Shown piece by piece: positions 46,432 to 54,934 of a stretch of DNA of 64,000 nt. The stretch covers positions 1 through 64,000 of the forward strand of contig NZ_CADIJM010000005.1 in the NCBI RefSeq assembly GCF_902859585.1. The letters run 5' to 3'. The notes beneath the pieces were generated by a model, which made no database searches, was not told the origin of the DNA, and worked only from the letters and a program-made list of their open reading frames with translations. Source of the DNA: Achromobacter animicus (GTDB taxonomy: Bacteria; Pseudomonadota; Gammaproteobacteria; Burkholderiales; Burkholderiaceae_B). The translations under genes were made by a program, and so were the position numbers. Each line of letters opens with the position of its first letter. Positions within the stretch are counted from its first letter, which is position 1.

Positions 46432-47395
46432 GATTCAGGGTCCATACGCCGTGCGGCGACTTGCCCACGGGCACCTGGTTGACGACCTTCTTCTGCTCCA
46501 GGTCCACCACCGTCAGCTTGCGCGCCCAGCGCGAGGTGACCAGCAGCGTCTTGCCGTCGGCCAGCACGTCCATGCAGTCTGGGCCGCCCGGCACCGGGAA
46601 GGTGTCGACGACGGCCAGCGTCTGCAGGTCGATGCGGCTGATCGAGTTGGCGGTGCGGTTGCTGACGAACAGGTGGCGGTGGTCGCCCTGCGCGCGGAAG
46701 GCGTGCGCGCCCGCCGCTGTCTGGATGCGCTTGACCAGCTTGGCCGGGCCGTTGCTGACGTCATAGGCTTCCACGTACGAGTCGCCCGTCAGCGCCACCA
46801 GCAGCGTCTTCTGGTCGGGGGTCAGGAAGACGTCAGCGGGCGTCTTGCCCGTGGAAACCGTCCACTTGGGCGTCTGCGTGGCCAGGTCGATGGCGATGAG
46901 CTGATCGCTGTCCTGCAGCGAGACGTAGGCCGTCGTGCTGTGCTTGTCGATCATGATGTGGCTGGGCGTCTTGCCCGCCTGGATGCGCTTGACCAGCGTC
47001 AGGTCAAAGCCCTTTTCGAGCGGCTTCCAGGCATAGATGTCGATGTGGTCCAGGCGGTTGGCCGCCGTGACGAACCACTTCATGTCCGGCGAAAACTGCA
47101 GCTGGTAGGGATCGACGATGCCGGTCAGCGTGCGCTGCACTTCGCCCGTCTTGGGATCCATCAGGGTGATGGAATCGCCGGTGGCGTTGGCAATCATCAG
47201 CGACTTTTCGTCGGGCGTCAGATACAGGTGATGCGGCTCTTTGCCGGTAGGCACGCGCCGCAGTTCCTTGTAGGTGGCCGGATCGATGATGCTGACGTTG
47301 GCGTCCAGGGAATTCAGGACAAAAATCGGGGCGGAAGCCGCCGCGGCGCTAAGCGCCATCCCCACGCCGAACAGGGCGTAGCGGACAAAAGACAT
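46415..47395 (-). CDS. Exported YVTN-type beta-propeller protein
   Basis: The 326-residue protein begins MSFVRYALFGVGMALSAAAASA (signal peptide). About seven repeated blades follow, of the kind FVLNSLDANVSIIDPATYKELRRVPTG and LFVSNRTANSISRIDLQT, typical of YVTN/NHL-like propellers. Such proteins act as binding scaffolds in the periplasm. It is the first gene of the operon with the deacetylase and the hydroxylase, and its partner is unknown. Confidence 0.85.
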   Translation of the reverse strand: MSFVRYALFGVGMALSAAAASAPIFVLNSLDANVSIIDPATYKELRRVPTGKEPHHLYLTPDEKSLMIANATGDSITLMDPKTGEVQRTLTGIVDPYQLQFSPDMKWFVTAANRLDHIDIYAWKPLEKGFDLTLVKRIQAGKTPSHIMIDKHSTTAYVSLQDSDQLIAIDLATQTPKWTVSTGKTPADVFLTPDQKTLLVALTGDSYVEAYDVSNGPAKLVKRIQTAAGAHAFRAQGDHRHLFVSNRTANSISRIDLQTLAVVDTFPVPGGPDCMDVLADGKTLLVTSRWARKLTVVDLEQKKVVNQVPVGKSPHGVWTLNHAPTR

Positions 47396-47536
47396 GGGGT
47401 TCAATTTGGAGATCCGGCAAGGGGAAATCGGGCAGGCACCCGGTGCTCGCCATTTTAGGCACAGGCGCCTGACAAATGGGTCACAGGTGACGACGGAAAC
47501 GCGGCGCGGCGGCAGGCTTTGACGGCAAACACGCAA

Positions 47537-47560
47537 GCCTGTTGCGACCCCGCAACAGGC
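47537..47560. terminator. Hairpin downstream of the DUF3300-DUF2950 pair
   Basis: A perfect 10-bp stem (GCCTGTTGCG with its complement) around an ACCC loop lies 33 bp past the DUF2950 stop on the minus strand. It is followed there by TTGCGTGTTT, a weak T-tract. A probable terminator. Confidence 0.55.
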
Positions 47561-47592
47561 GCGTGAAAAGCGGCATACGGCCCCGAAAAAAC

Positions 47593-48459
47593 CTACCTGG
47601 CAGGCGCCGGCTGACCGTTCGCATCCACCCAGTTTCCAGTTCGGATATCGGCGTCTCGCAAGGCCGCCGCGCGGGAAGCCGAGGACGGTCCCAGGTCACT
47701 CTCCAGCACGCCGCCTTCCGGCCCCACGACGAACGTGCCGATGCCCGTGTGCCCGTAACGCGCGGGCCAGGCCACGATACGGTACGAATTGCCCGCGCCG
47801 CCCGGCAGCACCTTGTAGCGATAGCCGAAAAACGCGTCGTCCACGGGCACGTCGGGCCCCATCGCCAGCGCATCCGGGCCAAGGGCCTGCTGCGGCGCAC
47901 CGGGCACGTCGGGCCAGTACAGGCCGTCGCGCTCGCCGGCTCGGCTGACCAGCCGCGTGGCGTACCGGCCCTGGCCGACCCCTTGCGCATACCGGGTCTG
48001 CGCGGCCTGAAGTTCCTGCAGGGTTTCGATGGCGGTCAGCTCATTGCGGTCGATGGCGCGGCGCTGGATCTCCGCCTTGCCCGCCACCGGGTCGAATCGC
48101 CATCCCTGGCCGGTGCGCACCAGCGGCACCGGCAGCGTCCACCCGGAATCGCCGACCGCCACCCACGAACGCCCGCCGTCTGCGACGATGTCATGCTTGC
48201 GCACCCACGCCGCCAGGTAGCGATAGATGTTTTCCTGATCGACGCCGCCCGGCACGAGCTGCCGGTGGTTCGGACCCAGCACGGTGCGCAGGGCGTCGAC
48301 GTCGTTCAAGGCCAGCGCATCGGTAAACGCCTGCGCCGCCGCCTGGGCGCTGGGATACACGGCCTGCGACATGGCGGGCGCCGCCACGCCCAGCCCAAGG
48401 ACCGAAGCCACGCACAGCGCGCGCAAACGAGCGATCGTCATAGAAAGTCCCTTGTCCAT
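47593..48459 (-). CDS. DUF2950 exported protein
   Basis: The 288-residue protein has a signal peptide (cleavage near PAMSQA). The DUF2950 domain covers almost all the mature part (AYPSAQAAAQAFTDAL at the start; FGYRYKVLPGG near 215; WPARYGHTGIGTFVV near 235). The function is unknown. A second ATG six codons later has AAGGGA upstream and may be the true start. DUF2950 and DUF3300 genes are often adjacent, as here (5-bp gap). Confidence 0.85.
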   Translation of the reverse strand: MDKGLSMTIARLRALCVASVLGLGVAAPAMSQAVYPSAQAAAQAFTDALALNDVDALRTVLGPNHRQLVPGGVDQENIYRYLAAWVRKHDIVADGGRSWVAVGDSGWTLPVPLVRTGQGWRFDPVAGKAEIQRRAIDRNELTAIETLQELQAAQTRYAQGVGQGRYATRLVSRAGERDGLYWPDVPGAPQQALGPDALAMGPDVPVDDAFFGYRYKVLPGGAGNSYRIVAWPARYGHTGIGTFVVGPEGGVLESDLGPSSASRAAALRDADIRTGNWVDANGQPAPAR

Positions 48460-48464
48460 GGTGC

Positions 48465-50033
48465 CTATCTCCGGCCGCCGCCGCGCCCGCCGCCACCGCC
48501 GCGATGGACGCCTGCCCCGCCGCCACGATGCGGCGCGCTGGCGCCGGTGCTGCGATGCCCGCCGCCGCCGCGGCTCATTTCGCCGCGCTGGTTCTGCTGC
48601 CGCATGCGGTCGCCGTCGCCCGCCCCGCTCAGCGCGTTGTGGCTGTTCGACGCGCGCGCCCGGTCGCGCGCGGCCGTCTCGTCGGCGCGCTGGCGCTGGG
48701 CGGCGGCCTGCCGGTCCTGCATCGAGATGCCAGACGTCCCGACGCTGGACGCGCCGTCGCGCGGACGATCCTGGGTTGAGACGCCCGTTGCCCGGTTCTG
48801 GGCGCGATCCTGGGTCGAGACGCCGGTTGACCGGTTCTGGGCGCGATCCTGGGTCGAGACGCCGGTTGACCTGTTCTGAGCGCGATCCTGGGTCGAGACT
48901 CCGGCCGTCCCGGCGCTGCGGTCCCGTCCGCCCTGTCCGGCTTGCGGCCCCTGCCCTTGCCCCCGGCCCGCCGTGCCGTCGCCCCGGCCTGCCCCCTGGC
49001 CGCGTCCGCCGTCCGCGCCGGAATGACCCGCGATCGGCTGCCCGGTCCGCCCTTCAAAAGACTGCGCCGCCCGCTGCCTGGCGGCATCGCGGGAACCGGC
49101 TGCCGGCGCCGCGCCCGCCGCGCCAAGCCCTTGGCCGCCGGCCTGCGCGCGATTCTGCAAGCCGGCCTGCCGCTGGCTGTCGAAACGCTGGCGGTTGGCA
49201 GCGTCCGCGTACGGTGCGTTGCCGCGATTGGCGGCGTTGTGTTGCCACGTCGACCGGTTGTTATTGACGTTGTTGCGGTCAATGCGATTGTTGACGTTGA
49301 TGTTGTTGTAGCGATCCACGTCGATGTCGATGTCGCCATGCCCCCAGTTTGCGTCGCCCCACATCGAATTGATCGCCGCGACGCCGATGCCGAATCCGAT
49401 CCCGGCCACCAGCGAACTGGCAAACACCGACCCCGGCGGCGGGGGATAGTAATAAGGCGGATACGACGGATACGCCCACGCGCCATAGACCACCGTCGGG
49501 TTGTAACTGGGCACGTAGACGACTTGAGGATCCGCCGGTTCGATCACCACAACCGTCTTGTCATTCGCGGTGGTGGTCTTGACCGTCTGCTGCGGCGTGC
49601 TTTTCAGGTTCCCGGCCTTTTGCGCCTGTGTGCGCAGCCGCTGGACGGAATCCATGACGGCCTCGGGCTGCGCCAGGAACGCGTCGCCCACGGACTTCAC
49701 CCAGCCGGGCTCGCGGCCCATCATGTCCATGACGGAGGGAAAGGCCACCAGCGACTTGACGCTGGGATCCCAGGTTTCGGCGTCGACGGCTCGCACCGCA
49801 TCATCGCCGGACTGGTTGGCGTTTGCGGCCGACCATTTGGCCGCCGCCGCGACGTCATCGGGGTACGTGGATCCCATCAGGATCTGCGACAGCAGCGCGT
49901 CCGGATAGAGCGCCACGGGCGCCATCAACTGATCAAGCTGAGCGTTGCTCAGCTTGGTCTGCGCCATGGCGGGAAAAGAGAGTGACAGCCCCAGGCAAAT
50001 CAGGCCGAAGAACCACGTTCGCAGTCGCCGCAT
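48465..50033 (-). CDS. DUF3300 exported protein with repetitive low-complexity C terminus
   Basis: The 522-residue protein has a signal peptide (to about residue 24) and the DUF3300 domain (LSNAQLDQLMAPVALYPDALL through about residue 200). A Tyr/Pro-rich bridge, an Asn/Asp-rich stretch and a long Gly/Arg/Gln-rich tail follow. The tail contains four GVSTQDRAQNRST-type units. The ATG has GGAG seven bases upstream. The function is unknown; the tail suggests an unstructured, possibly surface- or nucleic-acid-interacting region. It is followed by DUF2950. Confidence 0.84.
   Translation of the reverse strand: MRRLRTWFFGLICLGLSLSFPAMAQTKLSNAQLDQLMAPVALYPDALLSQILMGSTYPDDVAAAAKWSAANANQSGDDAVRAVDAETWDPSVKSLVAFPSVMDMMGREPGWVKSVGDAFLAQPEAVMDSVQRLRTQAQKAGNLKSTPQQTVKTTTANDKTVVVIEPADPQVVYVPSYNPTVVYGAWAYPSYPPYYYPPPPGSVFASSLVAGIGFGIGVAAINSMWGDANWGHGDIDIDVDRYNNINVNNRIDRNNVNNNRSTWQHNAANRGNAPYADAANRQRFDSQRQAGLQNRAQAGGQGLGAAGAAPAAGSRDAARQRAAQSFEGRTGQPIAGHSGADGGRGQGAGRGDGTAGRGQGQGPQAGQGGRDRSAGTAGVSTQDRAQNRSTGVSTQDRAQNRSTGVSTQDRAQNRATGVSTQDRPRDGASSVGTSGISMQDRQAAAQRQRADETAARDRARASNSHNALSGAGDGDRMRQQNQRGEMSRGGGGHRSTGASAPHRGGGAGVHRGGGGGRGGGRR
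48767..48902 (-). repeat. 39-bp in-frame tandem repeat in the DUF3300 gene
   Basis: GATCCTGGG recurs at 48767, 48806, 48845 and 48884, exactly 39 bp apart, encoding four units of a 13-residue motif (VSTQDRAQNR core). Copy-number change would keep the frame. Confidence 0.88.
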
Positions 50034-50165
50034 TTCCGTTCTCCGCACACAGAGCAAGACGCCACAAGCCAGGAGGGAACCGCCGGATATCGCGAAGACA
50101 ATATATGCCTAACGCTGGCCGTTTGGAAGCGCCAGCGGTAGTACGCCCGAACCGCGCCTATCGGC

Positions 50166-50381
50166 CTACAGCTTGGCGACGGACACCTCGGTCGCCTTCA
50201 CGAATGCCAGGACCTCGGTGCCGATCTGCAGGTCCAGTTCCTTGACCGAGCGGGTGGTGATGACCGACGTGACGATGCCGGCGGGCGTGTCGACGTCGAC
50301 TTCGGACACCACCGGGCCGAGGATGATTTCCTTGATCTTGCCGCGGAACTGGTTGCGGGCGTTGATGGACTGGATGCTCAT
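50166..50381 (-). CDS. Molbindin / TOBE (Mop) domain protein
   Basis: The 71-residue protein is a single Mop domain: MSIQSINARNQFRGKIKEII, then TSVITTRSVKELDLQIGTEV. Mop proteins bind molybdate or related oxyanions in oligomeric shells. The start has AGGAG upstream. It ends the long sulfur operon, 67 bp after the SsuB-like gene. A link to the molybdo-selenoenzyme FdnG encoded 15 kb away is possible but unproven. Confidence 0.87.
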   Translation of the reverse strand: MSIQSINARNQFRGKIKEIILGPVVSEVDVDTPAGIVTSVITTRSVKELDLQIGTEVLAFVKATEVSVAKL

Positions 50382-50448
50382 GGTGTTGCTCCTGAAAGAT
50401 GAGGATGGCGCCACGGCGGCGCCGGGTTGTGCCTGCCGGCCCGCGGCG

Positions 50449-51348
50449 TCAGACCGCGAGCCTCAGATGCCGGATCTGGATGACAGGCGCAAGCGGCCTG
50501 CCGTCCGGACCCGGCGTGTCGGGTTGTCCCAGCGCGGCGCGCAGCACGCGCGCCTCCAGCGCCGTAAAGGCGGCCGATCCGCGCACGCGCGGACGCGGCA
50601 GGTCCACCCGCACGTCCAGCGTCACGCGGCCCGCGTCCAGCACCAGGATCCTGTCCGCCACGGCCACCGCCTCGGCGGCGTCATGGGTGGCCAGCACGGC
50701 GGTAAAGCCTTGCCGGCGCCATGCGGCTTCCAGCTCGCCCTGCATGCCGATCCGGGCCAGCGCGTCCAGCCGGCCCAAGGGCTCGTCCAGCAGCAGCAGG
50801 CCGGGCCGGTGCGCCAGCGCGCGGGCGAGCGCGACGCGCTGGCACTGCGCGCCGGTCAGGCTGGCGGGCCAGTCGTCGGCGTGGCGCGCCAGGTCCACCT
50901 GCCGCAACGCGGCAAGCGCCCGGTCGCGCTCGGGCAATCCCAGCGCGACGTTGTCGATCACGCGCTTCCACGGCAGCAGGCGGGCATCCGCCCCCAACGC
51001 GCGAATACGATGGTCTGGCGCCCACAGCGGAAAGTTGTCGAACAGCACGGGCGAGCGCTGCGGCGCGCCGCCCTGTTCGCCGGTCGGGGTGGCTTCGCCG
51101 GCCAGCATCCGCAGCAGCGCGCGCTTGCCGCTGTCCGCACGCCCCACCACCGCCACGAATTCCCCGGCGGCGATGTCCAGGTCCAGCGGATGCAGCACGT
51201 CGCCGCCAACACGCCCGGCCAGCCTGCGCAACGTCACACGCAGAGGCGCAGGACGCGCGGCGTCCTCGTCCGGCGCGTTGTCCCGCTCGGCGCGGTAAGG
51301 CGCCTGCAGGTGCTGGAAGAGCTCGAACTCGTTGGGGTGGATGAACAT
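50449..51348 (-). CDS. Degenerate SsuB-like ABC transporter ATPase
   Basis: The 299-residue protein aligns with SsuB (ARLLPWKRVIDNVALGL, LLLLDEPLGRLDA, ATHDAAEAV) but has altered ATPase motifs. Walker A reads GRADSGKR (G69-R76) with Arg where Ser/Thr is required. The Q-loop Gln before ARLLPWK is lost. The ABC signature is LTGAQCQR instead of LSGGQ. Walker B and the H-loop are intact. The N-terminal 35 residues are an extra extension. It would be expected to energise the SsuC permease encoded upstream in the operon; whether it hydrolyses ATP is doubtful. Confidence 0.8.
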   Translation of the reverse strand: MFIHPNEFELFQHLQAPYRAERDNAPDEDAARPAPLRVTLRRLAGRVGGDVLHPLDLDIAAGEFVAVVGRADSGKRALLRMLAGEATPTGEQGGAPQRSPVLFDNFPLWAPDHRIRALGADARLLPWKRVIDNVALGLPERDRALAALRQVDLARHADDWPASLTGAQCQRVALARALAHRPGLLLLDEPLGRLDALARIGMQGELEAAWRRQGFTAVLATHDAAEAVAVADRILVLDAGRVTLDVRVDLPRPRVRGSAAFTALEARVLRAALGQPDTPGPDGRPLAPVIQIRHLRLAV

Positions 51349-51382
51349 GGCGGCCTGCCGGCGTATGCCCCTGTCCGCGGCC

Positions 51383-52216
51383 CTAGCGAGCCGCCTCCAG
51401 CTTCTGCTGGTAGTCGGTCTTCACGAAGCCGGCGAACGACTTCTCGGTGACCGCCAGAAACTCCGGCGACGCGTAGGCCGCTGCGATGTCCTTGACGAAC
51501 GGCTTGTCGCGATCCGCCGTGCGCACGGCCACCAGGTTCTGGTAGGTGGGCGTCGTCTTTTCCAGCGCCAGCGCCTCGGTCAGCTTCAGACCTGAGGCCA
51601 GCGCGAAGTTGCCGTTCACGAACGAGAAGTCGGTGTCTTCCAGCGAACGCGGCAGTTGCGCGGCTTCCAGCGGGATGATCTTGATCTTCTTCACGTTGAC
51701 CGCCACGTCCTTCTCAGACACCTGCAAGGGGTCATAGCCGTCGCGCAGTTTCACCCAACCCAATTCCTGCAACACGACCAGCGCGCGCGCCTGGTTGGTG
51801 GGATCGTTGGGTACCGCCACGCTCACGCCGTCGGGCGCCGCATCGACGCGCTTGTACTTCTTGCTGTAGATGGCGATGGGCGCGGTCGGCACCTTGACCA
51901 GTTCGGACAGTTCAAGCTTGTTCTTGGCCGCGAAGTTCTTCAGGTAGACGATGTGCTGGAACGCGTTGGCGTCCAGCGCGCCCTGCGCCAGCGCAAAGTT
52001 GGGTTGCACGTAATCGTTGAACTCGACGATCTTGACCGTATAGCCCTGCTTTTCCAGGATGGGCTTGATGCCCAGCTTGATCTGGTCGCTGTACGGCCCG
52101 GCCGTCGCGCCGAACACGATTTCTTTTTTGGCGGGGTCGGCCGCGTGGGCGGTTCCCCCGAAGGCCAACACGGCCAGCACGGCGAGCGTCGGGGCGAGGC
52201 GATTGGTAAGCAGCAT
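51383..52216 (-). CDS. metQ: MetQ/NlpA-family substrate-binding protein
   Basis: The 277-residue periplasmic receptor of a methionine-type ABC importer has a signal peptide (to about AHA-25), then the NLPA fold with FNDYVQPNFALAQGALDANAFQH, in which Asn and aromatic residues bind the amino-acid backbone. No lipobox Cys is seen, unlike E. coli MetQ. The ATG has AAGGAC upstream. It follows metI by 15 bp. Confidence 0.9.
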   Translation of the reverse strand: MLLTNRLAPTLAVLAVLAFGGTAHAADPAKKEIVFGATAGPYSDQIKLGIKPILEKQGYTVKIVEFNDYVQPNFALAQGALDANAFQHIVYLKNFAAKNKLELSELVKVPTAPIAIYSKKYKRVDAAPDGVSVAVPNDPTNQARALVVLQELGWVKLRDGYDPLQVSEKDVAVNVKKIKIIPLEAAQLPRSLEDTDFSFVNGNFALASGLKLTEALALEKTTPTYQNLVAVRTADRDKPFVKDIAAAYASPEFLAVTEKSFAGFVKTDYQQKLEAAR

Positions 52217-52231
52217 GAGTGTCCTTTGGGG

Positions 52232-52897
52232 TCAGCGTTTGTCGATGCGTCGCGCGACGGTATTGCCGGCGAACTGGATGATCTGCACCAGCACCACGAG
52301 CAGCGCCACGGTCAGCACCATCACGTCGGTCTGGAAGCGGTAATAGCCATAGCGGATGGCCAGGTCGCCGATGCCGCCGCCGCCCACCACGCCGGCCACG
52401 GCCGAGTAGGACAGGAAGCTGACGGCCAGAACCGTCAAGGCCAGCACAAGGCCCGAACGCGCCTCCACCAGCAACACGCGGCGCACGATCTGCAATTCCG
52501 ATGCGCCCGCGGCGTGCGCGGCTTCGATCACGCCACGCGGCACCTCGCGCAGGCATTGCTCGACCAGCCGCGCGAAATACGGAATGGCCGCGAACGACAG
52601 CGGCACCGCTGCGGCGACCGGCCCGATCGACGTTCCTGCAATCACCCGCGTAAACGGCACCAGCGCGACGAGCAGGATGATGAAAGGAAACGACCGCACG
52701 GTATTCACCGTCCAGCTCAGCAACCGGTGAAGCACCGGACGGTCCAGCGATTGGCCGGGCCCGGTCAGGAATACGAGGATGCCGAGCGGGCCGCCGAGCA
52801 GGATCGAGGCGGCCAATGCAATGGCCAGCATCAGAAAGGTCTGTCCGACCGCCACGCCCAGTTCGGGCAGCAACTGCACAAAGGTGTCCAGCATCAT
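52232..52897 (-). CDS. metI: MetI-type ABC transporter permease
   Basis: The 221-residue permease has five hydrophobic segments. The EAA loop EAAHAAGASELQIVRRVLLVEA couples it to the MetN ATPase, and a GGGGIGDLAIRYGYYRF C-terminal motif is conserved in MetI. The ATG overlaps the metN stop (ATGATG), so they are coupled. Confidence 0.92.
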   Translation of the reverse strand: MMLDTFVQLLPELGVAVGQTFLMLAIALAASILLGGPLGILVFLTGPGQSLDRPVLHRLLSWTVNTVRSFPFIILLVALVPFTRVIAGTSIGPVAAAVPLSFAAIPYFARLVEQCLREVPRGVIEAAHAAGASELQIVRRVLLVEARSGLVLALTVLAVSFLSYSAVAGVVGGGGIGDLAIRYGYYRFQTDVMVLTVALLVVLVQIIQFAGNTVARRIDKR

Positions 52898-53694
52898 GCA
52901 ACCTCTTCGTAGGGGTGGGTGGCTTCGCGAATCAACTCGCGGCCCAGCGGCGAGGACAGGTGCACGTTGGCGCCCGAGATCTCTGCCTGTTCCAGCACCT
53001 CGCCGTTTTCCATCACGGCCACATGGCGGCAGAGTGCGCGCACCACGGCCAGTTCGTGCGTGACGATGACGATGGTGACGCCCAGGCGCTTGTTGATGTC
53101 GCGCAGCACGCTCAGCACCGAGCGCGTGGTTTCGGGGTCGAGCGCGGAGGTGGGCTCGTCGCACAGCAGCACGGCCGGCTCGCTGGCCAGCGCGCGCGCG
53201 ATCGCCACGCGCTGTTTCTGGCCGCCCGACAACTGCGCGGGATGGCTGGCCGCCTTGTCGGTCAGGCCCACGATCTCCAGGCAGTCGCGCACGCGGTCGG
53301 CGATCTGCGTCTTGCTGCGCCCGCCGTGCACGCGCAGCGCAAAGGCCACGTTCTCGAACACGGTCTCGTTCTGCAGCAGGTTGAACTGCTGGAAGATCAT
53401 GCCGATGTTCTGCCGCGCCGACCGCAGGTCGCGCTTGGACAGCGCGGTGAGTTCGGTGCCGGCCACGCGCACGGCGCCCTCGTCCGGCCGCTCCAGCAGG
53501 TTGATGAGGCGCAGCAGCGTGGACTTGCCCGCGCCGCTCTTTCCGATGATGCCGAACGTGTCGCCGGCGCGGATCGACAGCGACACGTTGCGCACGGCGT
53601 CAAAGCGTCCCGCACGCGTGGCAAACGACTTGCTCACCGCATCCAGGCAGATGACGGGCTGCGGCACGGCGGGGATGTCGGAAATATCGGTCAT
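52894..53694 (-). CDS. metN: MetN-type ABC transporter ATP-binding protein
   Basis: The 266-residue ATPase has intact Walker A (GKSGAGKST), Q-loop (IFQQFNLL), signature (LSGGQKQR), Walker B (LLCDEPTSALD) and H-loop (VTHE). It lacks most of the C-terminal regulatory ACT-like domain of E. coli MetN (343 residues), so it may not show methionine trans-inhibition. It powers MetI, taking substrate from the MetQ proteins of this operon. Confidence 0.92.
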   Translation of the reverse strand: MTDISDIPAVPQPVICLDAVSKSFATRAGRFDAVRNVSLSIRAGDTFGIIGKSGAGKSTLLRLINLLERPDEGAVRVAGTELTALSKRDLRSARQNIGMIFQQFNLLQNETVFENVAFALRVHGGRSKTQIADRVRDCLEIVGLTDKAASHPAQLSGGQKQRVAIARALASEPAVLLCDEPTSALDPETTRSVLSVLRDINKRLGVTIVIVTHELAVVRALCRHVAVMENGEVLEQAEISGANVHLSSPLGRELIREATHPYEEVA

Positions 53695-53704
53695 TGCGAT
53701 TGCA

Positions 53705-54934
53705 TCAGGAATAGGCGGTGGGTTCGGGCGCCTGGTCAAGCAGCGCGTACCGACCCAGGTCGCGGATCTTGTAGGACACCGGGTCATGCAGGGTGTGGAC
53801 GCGCGCGTTGCGCCAGTAGCGGTCGTAGCCGTAACGCGCGGAAGTGGCGCTGGCCCCTGTCACTTCAAACAGTTCCGAGCCCACCGCCAGCGCGGCGCGA
53901 TGCGCCAGCACCTTGGCCTGTGCACCGGCCACCGCGACGTCGCCGCGTTCCTGCGCCGTGACCGACGGTCCGCGCGCCAGCGCCGCGTCCAGCTTCAATC
54001 CGGCCAGATCGGCCAGCGCCTCCGCCGCCTGCACGCGCAGCCAGAATTCGCCGAAGCGCTCCTGCACGTAGGGATCGTCGACATGGCGATCAACGCCGGA
54101 TGCGAACCACGGCCGCGCCTCGTCGCGCACGTAGCGGCGTGCCTCGTGAAAGGCGCCGCGCGCGATGCCCAGATAAAGGTTGGTCATGATGAGTTGCGCT
54201 ACCTGCGAACGCAGCGTGGCGCGGGCGGTGGGGGTGACGCCCGGCGCCTGCAGCACCTGGATGGCTTCCAGTCGCACGTGATCGAAGCGCACCGTGCCGC
54301 TGTCGGTCTGGCGCTGGCCGAACGCATCCCAGTCGGGATTGACGGTGATGCCGTCGGCCTGCGTGGGCAACGCGGCGATCAGCGCGGTGCCCGAAGGCTT
54401 GTGCCAGGCCGAGAATGTCAGGAGGTCCGATCCGACCGAACCGGAACTGAAGCTTTTCACGCCGTCGATGCGGTAGCCGTCCAGCTCCGCGCGGGCGATG
54501 ACGCGGCGGTCCAGCGGATTGAGCGCGTTGCCCCAGAAGAGCTGGCGCTCGGCGGTGGGCGCCAGAAAGTAGGCCTGCTGCTCGGGCGTGCCGTACAGCA
54601 GCACGCCGGCGACCTGCAGATGATGAAAACCGAACACGTGCGCGAGCGCGCTGTCGACTTCGGCCAGGCGGCGCACCGCCGCCAGCACGGTGGACCACTC
54701 CGCGCCCGTGCCGCCGTAGGCGGTGGGAATGGACAGGCGAAGCAGTCCGCTGGCGCGGATGCGTTCGCGCTCATGGGCCGCATGACCGCCCGCGCGGTCG
54801 CGTTCGACGGCGGTGGCAGCCAGTTCGGCCGCCAACGCTTCCAACGCAGCGCCGGCCGCATCGGTCGCATCGGCCGCTCCGGCGCTGGCGCCTTCATCGT
54901 GGCGCGCTTGGCGCAACAGGGATATCTTGGCCAT
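53705..54934 (-). CDS. sfnB: SfnB/DszC-family acyl-CoA-dehydrogenase-like flavoprotein monooxygenase
   Basis: The 409-residue acyl-CoA-dehydrogenase-fold flavoprotein has the SfnB/DszC-type C-terminal motif YRYWRNARVHTLHDPVSYK and the FGQRQTDSGTV loop. Family members oxidise sulfones, dibenzothiophene or related organosulfur compounds with reduced flavin. It sits between ssuC and metN (1-nt overlap and 10-bp gap), so it is part of the same transcript. The flavin donor is probably SsuE. Confidence 0.85.
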   Translation of the reverse strand: MAKISLLRQARHDEGASAGAADATDAAGAALEALAAELAATAVERDRAGGHAAHERERIRASGLLRLSIPTAYGGTGAEWSTVLAAVRRLAEVDSALAHVFGFHHLQVAGVLLYGTPEQQAYFLAPTAERQLFWGNALNPLDRRVIARAELDGYRIDGVKSFSSGSVGSDLLTFSAWHKPSGTALIAALPTQADGITVNPDWDAFGQRQTDSGTVRFDHVRLEAIQVLQAPGVTPTARATLRSQVAQLIMTNLYLGIARGAFHEARRYVRDEARPWFASGVDRHVDDPYVQERFGEFWLRVQAAEALADLAGLKLDAALARGPSVTAQERGDVAVAGAQAKVLAHRAALAVGSELFEVTGASATSARYGYDRYWRNARVHTLHDPVSYKIRDLGRYALLDQAPEPTAYS

